A DNA stretch of 64,000 bases from Dyella halodurans (GCF_026283925.1 NZ_JAPDPF010000007.1:124001-188000); one strand, 5' to 3'; numbered from the stretch's first letter, positions 40,651-50,529 are shown. The notes: generated by a model from the sequence alone, not told the origin. Numbers and translations are program-made.

Positions 40651-40923
40651 TAAGGGTGCTCTGATCTATTCAACGAGGGTGGCATGATGTCCAGAAAGGC
40701 CGCAGGGTGTGGGGCGTGGCGCCGCGCAGGCTGGCTGCCTGGGCAAGCCGCGCACCGCACCCTGCGGCCTTTCTGGACATCACCCGCAGGGCCGGTTCTG
40801 TCTGCCCGCAGCTGCGCGCCGCGCCGCCTCGACAGGCAGCCAGCCTGCCTTCGCCGACGCAGCACACATCTGCGGGCAGACAGAACCGGTGACACCCTCG
40901 TTGAATAGATCAGAGCACCCTTA
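40651..40923. mobile_element. 273-bp TA-bounded palindromic element, copy 2 (inverted relative to copy 1)
   Basis: Terminal 31-nt perfect inverted repeats lie at 40651-40681 and 40893-40923, each with TA outermost. The two internal hairpins are 40686-40709 with 40758-40781 (24 bp, perfect) and 40792-40811 with 40870-40889 (20 bp, perfect). The two loops hold GCAGGCTGGCTGCCTG (40726-40741) and its exact complement (40833-40848). Overall length equals copy 1. Its terminal arms differ from copy 1 at three positions, each matched by a complementary change in the opposite arm. It ends 20 bp before the fumC start. No coding content. Confidence 0.85.
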
Positions 40924-40943
40924 ACGCCAGGAATCGCAAGGAT

Positions 40944-42341
<1,398 letters not shown>

Positions 42342-42367
42342 GTTACCCGCCGCGGTGCCGTGCGCCC

Positions 42368-42934
42368 TCAGTTCGAAGCATGCTCGCGGCACTTCTCGAC
42401 ATTCGCTTCGCCCAGTGCCGAGGCGTAGGGCTTGAACGCGTCGAGCTGGGTCGCCAATTGGTCCTGCGCCGCCTTCATGCTGGCCACGTCGTCGCAAATC
42501 TTCGCGGCGGCCAGCTTCACGTCGTTCGCTGCCGCCTCGATCTGATCGTGGGCGGTGGCTTTGTCTTCGTCGTTGCCGGCAAGCTTGCTCGCCACCGAGC
42601 CGACCGCCTTGGCCGCCGTTGCCGCGCCGGCTTTGCCGGTGGCGATGGCGTCCGCACGCATGGCCTGCGCCGATGCGTTGTAGCGCTGCAGCAAGGCGCG
42701 CTGCGCGTCGTTCACGGGCACCTCACGGCCGTCGATGCTGAGCTTGCCGCTGCCATCGACAACGGCATCCGGTACGCCTTCAGCGTGGACGGTGACCTGG
42801 CCGTCCTGCAGGGTGATGCGGTGGTTGATGATGTCGGTATGACCGCCGAACACCTGGGTATCGTTGGACGAGTTGCTGCAGGCGGCGATCACGCCGGCCA
42901 TCGCCAACAAGCAGGGAAGACGTCGAAGGATCAT
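42368..42934 (-). CDS. Putative lipoprotein, YggN/DUF2884-like
   Basis: A 188-residue protein with a lipoprotein signal (MILRRLPCLLAMAGVIAACS; lipobox IAAC, cysteine at about 19). After processing the sequence has a short beta segment (HTDIINHRITLQDGQVTVHAEGVPDAVVDGSGKLSIDG) followed by alpha-helical, Ala-rich regions. The first part resembles the DUF2884 (YggN) family of envelope proteins of unknown function; this match is by recollection of family style and is tentative. It is convergent with fumC. Confidence 0.65.
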   Translation of the reverse strand: MILRRLPCLLAMAGVIAACSNSSNDTQVFGGHTDIINHRITLQDGQVTVHAEGVPDAVVDGSGKLSIDGREVPVNDAQRALLQRYNASAQAMRADAIATGKAGAATAAKAVGSVASKLAGNDEDKATAHDQIEAAANDVKLAAAKICDDVASMKAAQDQLATQLDAFKPYASALGEANVEKCREHASN

Positions 42935-43380
42935 GTGATGGCACTCCTTATCCGGGGTTCAAAACCTGAGCTCGGTGCAAGGTGGCTGCCGCTCCGGCCG
43001 ATCATACGAGGTGTGGTTCAGCCCCTGCCACGGAAGGCGGGGCGAATGGGGTGTCGCAGGAACCATCGGCTATCGATCATGGCATGGCCATCCACCTTCG
43101 CGCCAACCAAATTTCGAGCGCAGGACATCGCTGAACGGGCGCCGGCGCGGGCATCCGCAGCCCAGGGCAACGCGCTTCGATAAACCGGAGGCAACCCGGC
43201 CATGGACCCGGCAGGAACGACCGCTCGCACACACCTTTTATGCACATTCGGTGTGCTCACTTAGCGCAGCACACTTGGCGTGCACGCATGTCCCGAACGG
43301 TTGACGCACCGAGGTTGCACCGCGAGCCGAAGCTTTACTTGCCGTCCATTTCACCTGCAGAAAGTGAGGAGATGACTTTT
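42935..43380. other. Intergenic region without recognised gene (446 bp)
   Basis: No open frame here has both a ribosome binding site and a recognisable product. Features seen are a possible hairpin GGTGTGCT...AGCACACT near 43247-43271 and several short GC palindromes. It presumably carries the divergent promoters of the YggN-like lipoprotein and the glycine-zipper lipoprotein. Confidence 0.5.
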
Positions 43381-43854
43381 ATGAATGCCAGTCTCAATGC
43401 GCTTCGCACCCTTTCGTTCGCGCTCTGTGTTGGACTGCTCGTTTCCGCTTGTGAGACGCAACCTAGCGCCAACAGGTTCAGTTCAAATCAGGCCATGACG
43501 GCGCAGAGCGTCGAGCTGGGCGTGGTGGAGACCGTGCGTGATGTGACGATTCAGCCGGGTAACTCCACCTTGGGTGCGGCGACGGGTGCCGTGCTGGGTG
43601 GCATCGTAGGTAGCAACATCGGCAGCGGCACCCGCGCCAATACGGCTGGTGCGGTGGCTGGCGCCGTCGGTGGCGGCCTGGCGGGCAATGCCATCGGTCG
43701 TGGCTCGAGTACGGCCGGTGTGGAAGTGGGCGTACTGCTGGATTCCGGTCGACGGTTGAACATCGTGCAACCGGGGACGTCGAATGATTTCCGCCCGGGT
43801 GACCGCGCGCGCGTCAGCTCCGGCGGTGGTACCACCCGCGTCGTCCGCGGGTGA
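43381..43854 (+). CDS. Glycine-zipper (17 kDa surface antigen-like) outer membrane lipoprotein
   Basis: A 157-residue protein. The start MNASLNALRTLSFALCVGLL places GAGGAG 9 nt upstream. The lipobox LVSAC gives lipidated Cys at about 24. The middle (about 60-108) is a glycine zipper 2TM domain with small-residue repeats (GAATGAVLGGIVGSNIGSGT; AGAVAGAVGGGLAGNAIG). The C-terminal part (VGVLLDSGRRLNIVQPGTSNDFRPGDRARV) matches the SlyB/17-kDa antigen style. Such proteins sit in the outer membrane and influence envelope integrity. Confidence 0.87.
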   Translation: MNASLNALRTLSFALCVGLLVSACETQPSANRFSSNQAMTAQSVELGVVETVRDVTIQPGNSTLGAATGAVLGGIVGSNIGSGTRANTAGAVAGAVGGGLAGNAIGRGSSTAGVEVGVLLDSGRRLNIVQPGTSNDFRPGDRARVSSGGGTTRVVRG

Positions 43855-43900
43855 GCTCTGGCGGTCGTACCACTCAGGCCATACGTCGATCTCAAAAGCT

Positions 43901-43946
43901 TGCCCCACCGGCACTCCGCATCCATGCGGAAGGTGCCGGTGGGGCA
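43901..43946. terminator. Long hairpin between glycine-zipper lipoprotein and ABC permease genes
   Basis: TGCCCCACCGGCA (43901-43913) pairs with TGCCGGTGGGGCA (43934-43946); the interior TCCGCAT/ATGCGGA extends the structure. On the minus strand it is followed by AGCTTTTGAG, so it best terminates the ABC transporter operon; on the plus strand only AAAACA follows. Confidence 0.7.
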
Positions 43947-43953
43947 AAACACA

Positions 43954-44922
43954 TCAGCTGTCGTCACGAACCCGGCGGAACCAGATGGCACCGGCGATGA
44001 GTGCGGCACCGGCCACCACGCCCAGCCACAGATTCGGGGTGGCCAGCAGGCCGTAGGTGTGACCGGGGGACAGCACGCTAAGCGGATCGTTGGAGTCCAT
44101 GTCCGACATGGAGCTCAGGTTGTGGTCGCTGAACACGATGCTCGAACCGGGGAACACGCTGAGCAGTACGCGCTGTACGACATGGGTCCAGAACCAGGCC
44201 GTCGGCAGGTTGAACAAGCCCATGATGCCGAACCAGCTCACCATCAGGCCGACGACCACCGGCACCGCCATCGCCCACAGGAAAGGCTTGGTGCGTGACC
44301 AGGCCGAGCAGAACATCAGCCAGCCGACCGCGGGCAGGGCCCACAAGCTGTACAGCGGAACAGCGCTGAGCAAGCTGCCGATGACCCGGAACGGATGCGC
44401 CAGTGTCAGCAACTGCCAGATGTTCACGCCATGCAGCGACAGCACGACGGCGTAGATAAACAGTTGCATCACACCGCAGATGATACTCACGAACACCGCG
44501 ATGACGGGTGCAATGACTGCTGCGCTGACCACTTTCGAGAGCACGGTGCTGGTGTTGGATACCGGCAGCGATTTCCAGAACAGCACGCTGCGGTCACGAC
44601 GATCGTCGTACAGCGAACCCAGGCAGTAGAACAGCACCACCAGGCCCATGACGATGCCGATCAGGCTCATCGAAGAGAGCATCGCCACGTCCACGGCCGA
44701 GCCAATGTTGGCCAGGTCGCCGGCGTCCGCATGTTCGATCATCGTGCGGAAATCGTTGCCGCCGATCATCATGGCGCCATGGCGCGAGCCGAGCACTTCT
44801 GCGGTGATGATCGCCATCAGGTTGAGAATCAGGAACACCGCGCCGGTAATCACAGGGGCCCACAGCAGGCCGCCGCGATGCTCCCAGTATTCGCGTTTCA
44901 TGAGCCAGTAGAAGGTCTTCAT
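43954..44922 (-). CDS. ABC transporter permease
   Basis: A 322-residue integral membrane protein with about six hydrophobic segments (MKTFYWLMKREYWEHRGGLLWAPV...; SLIGIVMGLVVLFYCLGSLYDD; VVSAAVIAPVIAVFVSIICG; ALPAVGWLMFCSAW; AVPVVVGLMVSWFGIMG; LGVVAGAALIAGAIWF). The domain style is that of ABC-2/YtrC-like exporters in which the permease works with a separate ATPase. Its start overlaps the ATPase stop by 4 nt. Substrate unknown; envelope-active compounds are a reasonable guess from YtrA-regulated systems. Confidence 0.85.
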   Translation of the reverse strand: MKTFYWLMKREYWEHRGGLLWAPVITGAVFLILNLMAIITAEVLGSRHGAMMIGGNDFRTMIEHADAGDLANIGSAVDVAMLSSMSLIGIVMGLVVLFYCLGSLYDDRRDRSVLFWKSLPVSNTSTVLSKVVSAAVIAPVIAVFVSIICGVMQLFIYAVVLSLHGVNIWQLLTLAHPFRVIGSLLSAVPLYSLWALPAVGWLMFCSAWSRTKPFLWAMAVPVVVGLMVSWFGIMGLFNLPTAWFWTHVVQRVLLSVFPGSSIVFSDHNLSSMSDMDSNDPLSVLSPGHTYGLLATPNLWLGVVAGAALIAGAIWFRRVRDDS

Positions 44923-45776
44923 GCGTAAGTCCCCTTCATGGTGGCGACAAACAGGTCGCTGACTGTGGGGCGCCTGACTTCGCCCATGCGTTCCAGCACG
45001 GCGCGGTCGGCGCCATCGAACAGGAAGATGCTCTTGCCGAACACCTGGCGCTCATCCAGTGGTTTCAGCTGGCGCGCGGCCTCGGCCTTGTCGGCGCTGA
45101 CCATGACTTCGGCGAAGCGCTCGCCCACGGCATCCATATCGGTATCCAGCACCAGCTTGCCGTCGCGAATGAACATCAGGTCGGTGAGGATGTGTTCGAT
45201 TTCCTCGACCTGGTGCGTGGTGACGATGATGGTCTTGTTCTCGTCGAAGTAGTCCTCCAGCAGGCTCTGGTAGAACTGCTTGCGATAGAGAATGTCCAGG
45301 CCCAGCGTGGGTTCGTCCAGTACCAGCAGGCGCGCGTCGATGGCCATGACCAGGGCCAGGTGCAACTGCACGATCATGCCCTTGGACATCTGCTTCACGC
45401 GCTGGTCGGGCGTGAGTTTGGTGCGTGCCAGGAAAGCCTCGCACTTGGCGCGATTGAAGCGCGGGTGCACGTTGGCGACGAAATCGATGGCCTCGCGCAC
45501 GCGGATCCAGCGCGGCAGCACCGCGACGTCGGCGATAAAGCACACCTGCTCCATCAGGCGGTCGCGCTGGCTGCGCGGATCGAAGCCAAGTACGTTCAGC
45601 TCGCCCCGGAAATCGGTCAGGCCGAGGATCGCCTTCAGCGCGGTGGTCTTGCCTGCGCCGTTGGGTCCGATCAACCCGACGATGCGGCCGGACTCGATCC
45701 GGAAGCTCACATCGTCCAGGGCGAGGGTGTTCTTGTATCGCTTGGTCAGACCAGTGGCCGTCACAACCGCGTTCAT
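44919..45776 (-). CDS. ABC transporter ATP-binding protein
   Basis: A 285-residue nucleotide-binding subunit. Walker A GLIGPNGAGKTTALKAIL (about 34-51), a degenerate signature motif QMSKGMIVQLHLAL in place of LSGGQ, Walker B RLLVLDEPTLGLD and the H-loop TTHQVEE are present. The SKGM signature is common in YtrB/CcmA-like ATPases partnering GntR regulators. It overlaps both neighbours by 4 nt, giving a tight operon: exported peptide - regulator - ATPase - permease. Confidence 0.92.
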   Translation of the reverse strand: MNAVVTATGLTKRYKNTLALDDVSFRIESGRIVGLIGPNGAGKTTALKAILGLTDFRGELNVLGFDPRSQRDRLMEQVCFIADVAVLPRWIRVREAIDFVANVHPRFNRAKCEAFLARTKLTPDQRVKQMSKGMIVQLHLALVMAIDARLLVLDEPTLGLDILYRKQFYQSLLEDYFDENKTIIVTTHQVEEIEHILTDLMFIRDGKLVLDTDMDAVGERFAEVMVSADKAEAARQLKPLDERQVFGKSIFLFDGADRAVLERMGEVRRPTVSDLFVATMKGTYA

Positions 45777-46165
45777 GACTGGTTCTCCCCGTTAGCCGGC
45801 GCGTGGTCCGGCGCTTCCCGCAGCAGGGTTTTCAGATCCAGCCCCAGGCGCTGCAGCCGGGCGAAGAGCGAGGGCCATTCCTCACGAAGGAAGCGCTCAC
45901 GTTCGGACTTAAGCAGCGCTTCCCTGGCTCCATCAATGACGAACATGCCCAAACCCCTCCTTTTTTCCACCAGTTGATCATCGACCAGTTCCTGGTACGC
46001 CTTCGAAACAGTCAGCGGGTTGATTTGAAAGTCCGCTGCCACCTGGCGTACTGACGGCAGCGGGTCGCCCTCGTTCAAGGCGCCGTCCAGGATCATGGCC
46101 ACTACGCGTTCGCGCAATTGGCGGTAGATCGGGACGCTGTCGTTCCAGGTGATGGTCATATGCAT
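45773..46165 (-). CDS. GntR-family transcriptional regulator, YtrA subfamily
   Basis: A 130-residue short GntR protein. The N-terminal winged helix (PIYRQLRERVVAMILDGALNEGDPLPSVRQVAADFQINPLTVSKAYQEL) is complete and followed only by a short helical dimerisation segment, the YtrA architecture with no effector domain. Such regulators repress ABC transporter operons that contain them and respond to cell-envelope antibiotics. ATG at 46165 directly follows the stop of the upstream gene; a second ATG is at 46159. A palindrome over the operon promoter is the likely binding site. Confidence 0.9.
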   Translation of the reverse strand: MHMTITWNDSVPIYRQLRERVVAMILDGALNEGDPLPSVRQVAADFQINPLTVSKAYQELVDDQLVEKRRGLGMFVIDGAREALLKSERERFLREEWPSLFARLQRLGLDLKTLLREAPDHAPANGENQS

Positions 46166-46483
46166 TTATTCCTTGCTGATACGGCCGAACGTGGTGCCAA
46201 ACGAATAGTAGGGCATGGCCAACTGGGCCCCGAGCACACTGGCGTTGGCCGGGGAAGCCGGGCTCAGCAGGTGTGAGACCGTCGCGGTGGCCACGCCAGC
46301 CTCGCTCAGTGCCGCGGCGCGGAAATCTTCGGCGGTCGGGCGGACCTCGATCGGTGCCAGGGTTATAACCCGTACACCGTTGATTTCGCTGGCAGGAACG
46401 GCGTGGACATTGGAGTTGATGGCGGCCAGGCCTGCCGTGGTGAACAGGGCGGCGGCGGTCAGTGCTAGTAGGTTCGCTTTCAT
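46166..46483 (-). CDS. Small exported protein of unknown function, first gene of the YtrA-type operon
   Basis: A 105-residue protein with a signal peptide (MKANLLALTAAALFTTAGLAA, cleavage probably near Ala-28, after VHA). The mature part contains INGVRVITLAPIEVRPTAEDF and ends YYSFGTTFGRISKE. I recognise no family. It has an excellent ribosome binding site (AAAGGAG, 6 nt) and is the first gene after a consensus promoter, directly abutting the regulator gene. It is probably expressed with the ABC transporter and may act in the periplasm. Confidence 0.7.
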   Translation of the reverse strand: MKANLLALTAAALFTTAGLAAINSNVHAVPASEINGVRVITLAPIEVRPTAEDFRAAALSEAGVATATVSHLLSPASPANASVLGAQLAMPYYSFGTTFGRISKE

Positions 46484-46513
46484 GGCTGTACTCCTTTAGT
46501 GACCTCGTGGACC

Positions 46514-46554
46514 GGTGTTGTAGTGAACTATAACACCAGATCTTTAGCTGTCAA
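46514..46554 (-). promoter_or_regulatory. Consensus promoter with overlapping YtrA-type operator
   Basis: On the minus strand TTGACA (46549-46554), 16-bp spacer and TATAGT (46527-46532) form a near-consensus sigma70 promoter. An inverted repeat GGTGTTGTAGT (46514-46524) / ACTATAACACC (46527-46537), 10 of 11 positions complementary, covers the -10 element. The GTGT...ACAC arms resemble YtrA-family operators, so autorepression by the operon's own regulator is likely. Confidence 0.75.
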
Positions 46555-46771
46555 CAGGCGAGTCGGAAATTCGCAACATGACTGATGGCCTATAGGGCTG
46601 AACGAGCGATCCGGGCGGGCCATGGCGCCTGGAAGCCGGGGGAATGCTCCGCCGACCGAGCCCAGCAAGGCAGGGGCGGCCATCAGGCATCGCAGGTGAC
46701 AGGCATCACCTCACGGCGCCTTGGTGAAGGTCGTGCTTCAATGGCCTTCCAGCTCCACCAGGAAGCAGTCC

Positions 46772-47557
46772 ATGGATGTCGGTTTGAGCGGGCGTGTGGC
46801 GGTCGTCACCGGGGCCAGCAAGGGCATTGGCCTGGCGTGCGCCATGGCGTTTGCGCGCGAAGGTGCGAGAGTCGTGGGCATCTCGCGTGACCTCGCCCAC
46901 CTGCATGCCGCCCAGCACGATCTGCAGCGCGAAGGACTGTCCATGGAGGTGGCAGCAGCCGACCTCACCGATAGCGTCGCCGCCCAGATGGTGACCGAGT
47001 ACATCGAGAACGAGTTCGGTCCGATCGACGTCTTGGTCAATTGCGCCGGTGCAGCGAAGCGTACACCCGTCGCGGAGTTACATGCCGATGCGATGCATGC
47101 ATCCATGCAGGCCAAATACTTTACCTACATGCATATCATCGACCCGGTGATCCGCCACATGTCAGCGCGCGGACGCGGAAGCATCGTCAACGTCGTGGGG
47201 CAGGGCGGACGCCAGGCGAACCCGATGCATATCGGCGGCGGTGCCGCCAACGCCGCACTTATGCTCGCTTCCGTGGGCTACGCCAGCGCTTATGCCGCGC
47301 AAGGCGTGCGCGTCAACGTGATCAATCCCGGCCTCACGCGCACCGGTCGTGCGCAGGAAGGCCTCAATGCCTCCTCACGCGCCACCGGTCGCCCAACCGA
47401 TGAACTGCTCGCCGAGCAACTTGCGGAAATTCCCATGGGACGCATGGCCGAGCCTGCAGAAATCGCCAACGTCGCGGTGTTTCTCGCATCGTCGCTTTCG
47501 AGCTATGTCACGGGCGCCGTGATTCCGATGGATGGTGGCAAGACCAGCACGATTTGA
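46772..47557 (+). CDS. Atypical short-chain dehydrogenase/reductase (SDR) family protein
   Basis: A 261-residue Rossmann-fold protein starting MDVGLSGRVAVVTGASKGIG, with NAD(P) motif TGASKGIG, the NAG-like motif VLVNCAGA, and C-terminal PMGRMAEPAEIANVAVFLAS...VTGAVIPMDGG. The region that normally holds the catalytic Ser, Tyr and Lys reads NVVGQGGRQANPMHIGGGAANAAL: no YxxxK is present and His occupies the approximate Tyr region. Either it uses another mechanism or it is not a classical dehydrogenase. AGGAAG at 46760 serves as ribosome binding site. No metabolic partner adjoins it. Confidence 0.82.
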   Translation: MDVGLSGRVAVVTGASKGIGLACAMAFAREGARVVGISRDLAHLHAAQHDLQREGLSMEVAAADLTDSVAAQMVTEYIENEFGPIDVLVNCAGAAKRTPVAELHADAMHASMQAKYFTYMHIIDPVIRHMSARGRGSIVNVVGQGGRQANPMHIGGGAANAALMLASVGYASAYAAQGVRVNVINPGLTRTGRAQEGLNASSRATGRPTDELLAEQLAEIPMGRMAEPAEIANVAVFLASSLSSYVTGAVIPMDGGKTSTI

Positions 47558-47765
47558 ATGCAGCGATACCCGGCCAAAGGTGGACCAGGCATCGGCGCGG
47601 CGGCCGGGTCAGAAGCATCCCAACCAGCTAGCGTTTTTCCTGAGCTGCCTGGCGGGCGGAGGTCGTGTTTCTTGAAGGAAAACTCTCACCGTCTGCCGTC
47701 CTTGATCGTCCAGGTGCGGCGCACCGTACTCATAACGCGGTACACCGCGGGGCGACCATAGGACT

Positions 47766-48104
47766 CTAGGACTCCATCATCGGCTCACGTCTGAGCAACT
47801 CGGCGTATTGATCGAGAAAGTGGATTGCGGCGGCCAGGTTTTGCGTGCAAACCTGCGGAAGCGGCCAACAGCCGGACCGCATGGATGCGCCGCGCGCGAG
47901 GGCTTTGCGCGCGGCCTCGCTTTCGATCACCAACAAAGCGATATCGTTCTTCGCCGCGTTGATGGCGTCTACGCGCAGGGCAAGCTGCTGCCGTGATTTC
48001 CCAAGCGTGTCCGCCGTACGATGCGGACGACCGAGAGATGGGATGGATTTGCCGCCATGGGGATTCAGCGGGCGAGCGAGTGCCTTATGATCCGGCATAG
48101 CCAT
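47766..48104 (-). CDS. Hypothetical protein, 112 residues
   Basis: A small protein starting MAMPDHKALARPLNPHGGKS. A textbook ribosome binding site (GGAGGAG, 6-nt spacing) precedes the ATG, which is the main evidence that it is real. The sequence is mixed helical (RQQLALRVDAINAAKNDIALLVIESEAARKALARG; NLAAAIHFLDQYAELLRREP) with two cysteines near the C-terminal third. No signal peptide or membrane segment. No family recognised. It lies alone in a sparse stretch between the SDR gene and ssrA. Confidence 0.55.
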   Translation of the reverse strand: MAMPDHKALARPLNPHGGKSIPSLGRPHRTADTLGKSRQQLALRVDAINAAKNDIALLVIESEAARKALARGASMRSGCWPLPQVCTQNLAAAIHFLDQYAELLRREPMMES

Positions 48105-48624
48105 GATCAACTCCTCCGTAGTTGGCTATGGTCAGCGGATTGCGTGAGCATGCAACTCATGCGATCCGCGCTACTTCACTACATCGCTGCAATGGTCACC
48201 GACGTAGCCCCACGAGAGACGGCGTTGATGATTGGCCGAAAGTAGCAAATAGTCTCACTCGTACCTGTAGGGCTTGGCCGCGTCGCCGTATGCGGCCATG
48301 CCGACAGGCGCTGACCGCACTTTGGCGGCAAGCGTCTTTGCTTCCCTAAAAGCGGTACCTGAAAGCGCGGCCGGATTGATTCACCACGTCCGGGTGCCCA
48401 GCGCTGAAAAGGAAGAGTGCGGAGGCAGGTGATCGGCAACCGCCAAACCGACCATGACTACATCGCCTGGCACGGACACTTTGCATATGTGTCGGCCCGA
48501 TGCTTCGACGTGGCGTGGCTCCGTGCAAGTCGGTCTGGTGCCGTCTTGTCATGTCACCGAGCCGTTCGGCTTGTCGGCAGTCCAGCCCCGGAAAAGCCTC
48601 GACGTCGTGACGGAAACCACGGCC
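48105..48624. other. 520-bp stretch without recognisable gene
   Basis: Open frames on both strands here lack ribosome binding sites and have no recognisable product or consistent composition. The segment reads like degraded or non-coding DNA in the accessory stretch next to ssrA. I see no repeat or att-like duplication of the tmRNA 3' end, but could not run an alignment. Confidence 0.45.
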
Positions 48625-48846
48625 CTAATGCACGTTCACCCACACGCCTTCAATGTCATCCTTGACCGCGGTCTGCAAGTCGGCCGCCGGAAGCTTGGAC
48701 GCGTCAAAGACCCTTCCGTGCCGCATGCCACGGTAGATTCCGTGAAAGCGAAACGTCGCCATCCAGCGCACGCTGCCGTTGGCCGAGGGCTCGTACTCGC
48801 CCTCATAGGCAAAGCCGTTCGAGGTCGTACCGAAAATATTAGCCAT
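48625..48846 (-). CDS. Small hypothetical protein, 73 residues
   Basis: Starts MANIFGTTSNGFAYEGEYEP and ends DDIEGVWVNVH. GAGG about 9 nt upstream of the ATG may be its ribosome binding site. The protein looks like a compact beta-rich domain (GSVRWMATFRFHGIYRGMRHGRVFD) with a C-terminal helix (LPAADLQTAVKDDIEG). No family recognised. It lies about 215 bp beyond the 3' end of the tmRNA gene on the same strand and is probably independently transcribed. Confidence 0.5.
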   Translation of the reverse strand: MANIFGTTSNGFAYEGEYEPSANGSVRWMATFRFHGIYRGMRHGRVFDASKLPAADLQTAVKDDIEGVWVNVH

Positions 48847-49017
48847 GATCCAAACCTCGCAATGCCCCAGTGCCTTGACGGTACTCCTGCGACGCGTTGG
48901 CAGTGTGAACCTTTTGGTGTGGATCCCGGCGCAAAGCCGGAGCCGGCTTGACCTGCTTTTGATCAGCTCGAATTTGCGGGCGGTGACTTCGTGGGCCGTC
49001 TCGTAGGGCATGAACGT

Positions 49018-49052
49018 CCAAACAAGAACGCCCGGCAATCACTTGCCGGGCG
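49018..49052 (-). terminator. Intrinsic terminator of ssrA
   Basis: On the minus strand CGCCCGGCAA (49043-49052) pairs with TTGCCGGGCG (49029-49038) around a GTGA loop and is followed by TTCTTGTTTGG. It starts 10 nt past the tmRNA 3' end. Confidence 0.9.
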
Positions 49053-49061
49053 TTTTGCTAT

Positions 49062-49452
<391 letters not shown>

Positions 49453-49572
49453 GGGGAAGATCGTATTGCTGGTCCGGCAGTATATGGAGGTTCGCGCGAA
49501 TACATCAAGGCCGCGCACGGCGGACCGCCAGCCTCTATGGTGGGCAAGGCAACCATGCAGGGGAGGGGAAAC

Positions 49573-50025
49573 ATGTTGCGGATACGATTGGCGGGGTTGT
49601 CCGATGCGGGCTTGATGACCGACTTGCGTTGCACGTTTCTCGAGGAGCTCGGGCAGCGGCTGGAAGATGGCTTCGCGGACCACCTGCGCAGCTGGATCGA
49701 CGAAGCCCTGGCCGATGGCCGCTTGCAGGTCTGGCTGGCGGAACTGGATGGCCGCGTGGCCGGTTGCGTCGCCGTCAATCCCTATCCGCGCATGCCCTCG
49801 GCTTACTACCCGCGTGGCCTCGGCTGGCACCTGCACAACGTGTACGTGAAACCGGCGCACCGCAAGGCAGGCATCGCGCTGGCCTTGTTGTCGGCCGTGG
49901 GTGCGGCGGCGCGCGAGCAGGGCGTGGATGTGTTGAGCCTGCGCACCGAGCCCCAGGCACGCGCGCTTTACGAGCGCTTCGGATTCAGCACTGCGGTCGA
50001 TGCCATGAGCATGTCGCTCGTCTGA
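49573..50025 (+). CDS. GNAT-family N-acetyltransferase
   Basis: A 150-residue single-domain GNAT. ATG at 49573 follows GGAGGGGA. The fold is evident in LRIRLAGLSDAGLMTDLRCTF, GRVAGCVAVNPYPRMP, LHNVYVKPAHRKAGIALALL (acetyl-CoA loop) and LRTEPQARALYERFGFST. The substrate is not predictable. It is inserted between ssrA and smpB, which face the opposite way, and converges with smpB. Confidence 0.85.
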   Translation: MLRIRLAGLSDAGLMTDLRCTFLEELGQRLEDGFADHLRSWIDEALADGRLQVWLAELDGRVAGCVAVNPYPRMPSAYYPRGLGWHLHNVYVKPAHRKAGIALALLSAVGAAAREQGVDVLSLRTEPQARALYERFGFSTAVDAMSMSLV

Positions 50026-50040
50026 GCGACGAGCAGGCTC

Positions 50041-50529
50041 TTAGGCGCGATTGTGCGCGCGCATGGTGCGCTGCTTCTCGCGCTGCCAGTCGCGTTCCTT
50101 CTCGGCGTCGCGTTTGTCGTGATCCTGCTTGCCCTTGGCCAGGCCGATTTCCACCTTCACCTTGTTGCCCTTCCAGTACAGGGCCATGGGGATCAGCGTG
50201 TAGCCCTTGCGCTCGACGGCACCGATCAGCGTGTCGATCTCGGCGCGATGGAGCAGCAGTTTGCGCGTGCGGCGATCGTTCGCCACGACATGGGTGGAAG
50301 CACTGATCAGCGGCGGAATGGAGGTGCCTATAAGGAATATCTCGCCCCTGAGGACCATGGCGTAGCTGTCGCCGAAATTGATGCGACCGGCACGCAGCGA
50401 CTTCACCTCCCAGCCCTGCAGCTCAAGCCCGGCCTCGAAGCGCTGGTCGATGTGATACTCGTGGCGCGCGCGCTTGTTGAGCGCGATGGTGCCGCCAGCC
50501 TTCTTGTCTTTGTCCTTAGCCTTGGCCAT
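50041..50529 (-). CDS. smpB: SsrA-binding protein SmpB
   Basis: A 162-residue protein. The OB-fold signature [42 protein letters not shown] and [25 protein letters not shown] is complete, with a basic C-terminal tail ([21 protein letters not shown]) that enters the mRNA channel. SmpB binds the tRNA-like part of tmRNA and positions it on stalled ribosomes. It is divergent from ratA with an 81-bp gap and shares the locus with ssrA. Confidence 0.97.
   Translation of the reverse strand: MAKAKDKDKKAGGTIALNKRARHEYHIDQRFEAGLELQGWEVKSLRAGRINFGDSYAMVLRGEIFLIGTSIPPLISASTHVVANDRRTRKLLLHRAEIDTLIGAVERKGYTLIPMALYWKGNKVKVEIGLAKGKQDHDKRDAEKERDWQREKQRTMRAHNRA

Noticed and set aside
46560-46770. Riboswitch or small gene upstream of the SDR gene
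   Set aside because: GC-rich hairpins are present, but no recognisable conserved core and no open frame with a ribosome binding site.
47558-47761. 67-codon open frame directly after the SDR gene
   Set aside because: Starts at the base after the SDR stop but lacks a ribosome binding site, and its sequence looks non-coding.
48417-48665. 82-codon open frame in the ssrA-proximal stretch
   Set aside because: No ribosome binding site and no family motif, and it overlaps the better-supported 73-residue minus-strand gene.
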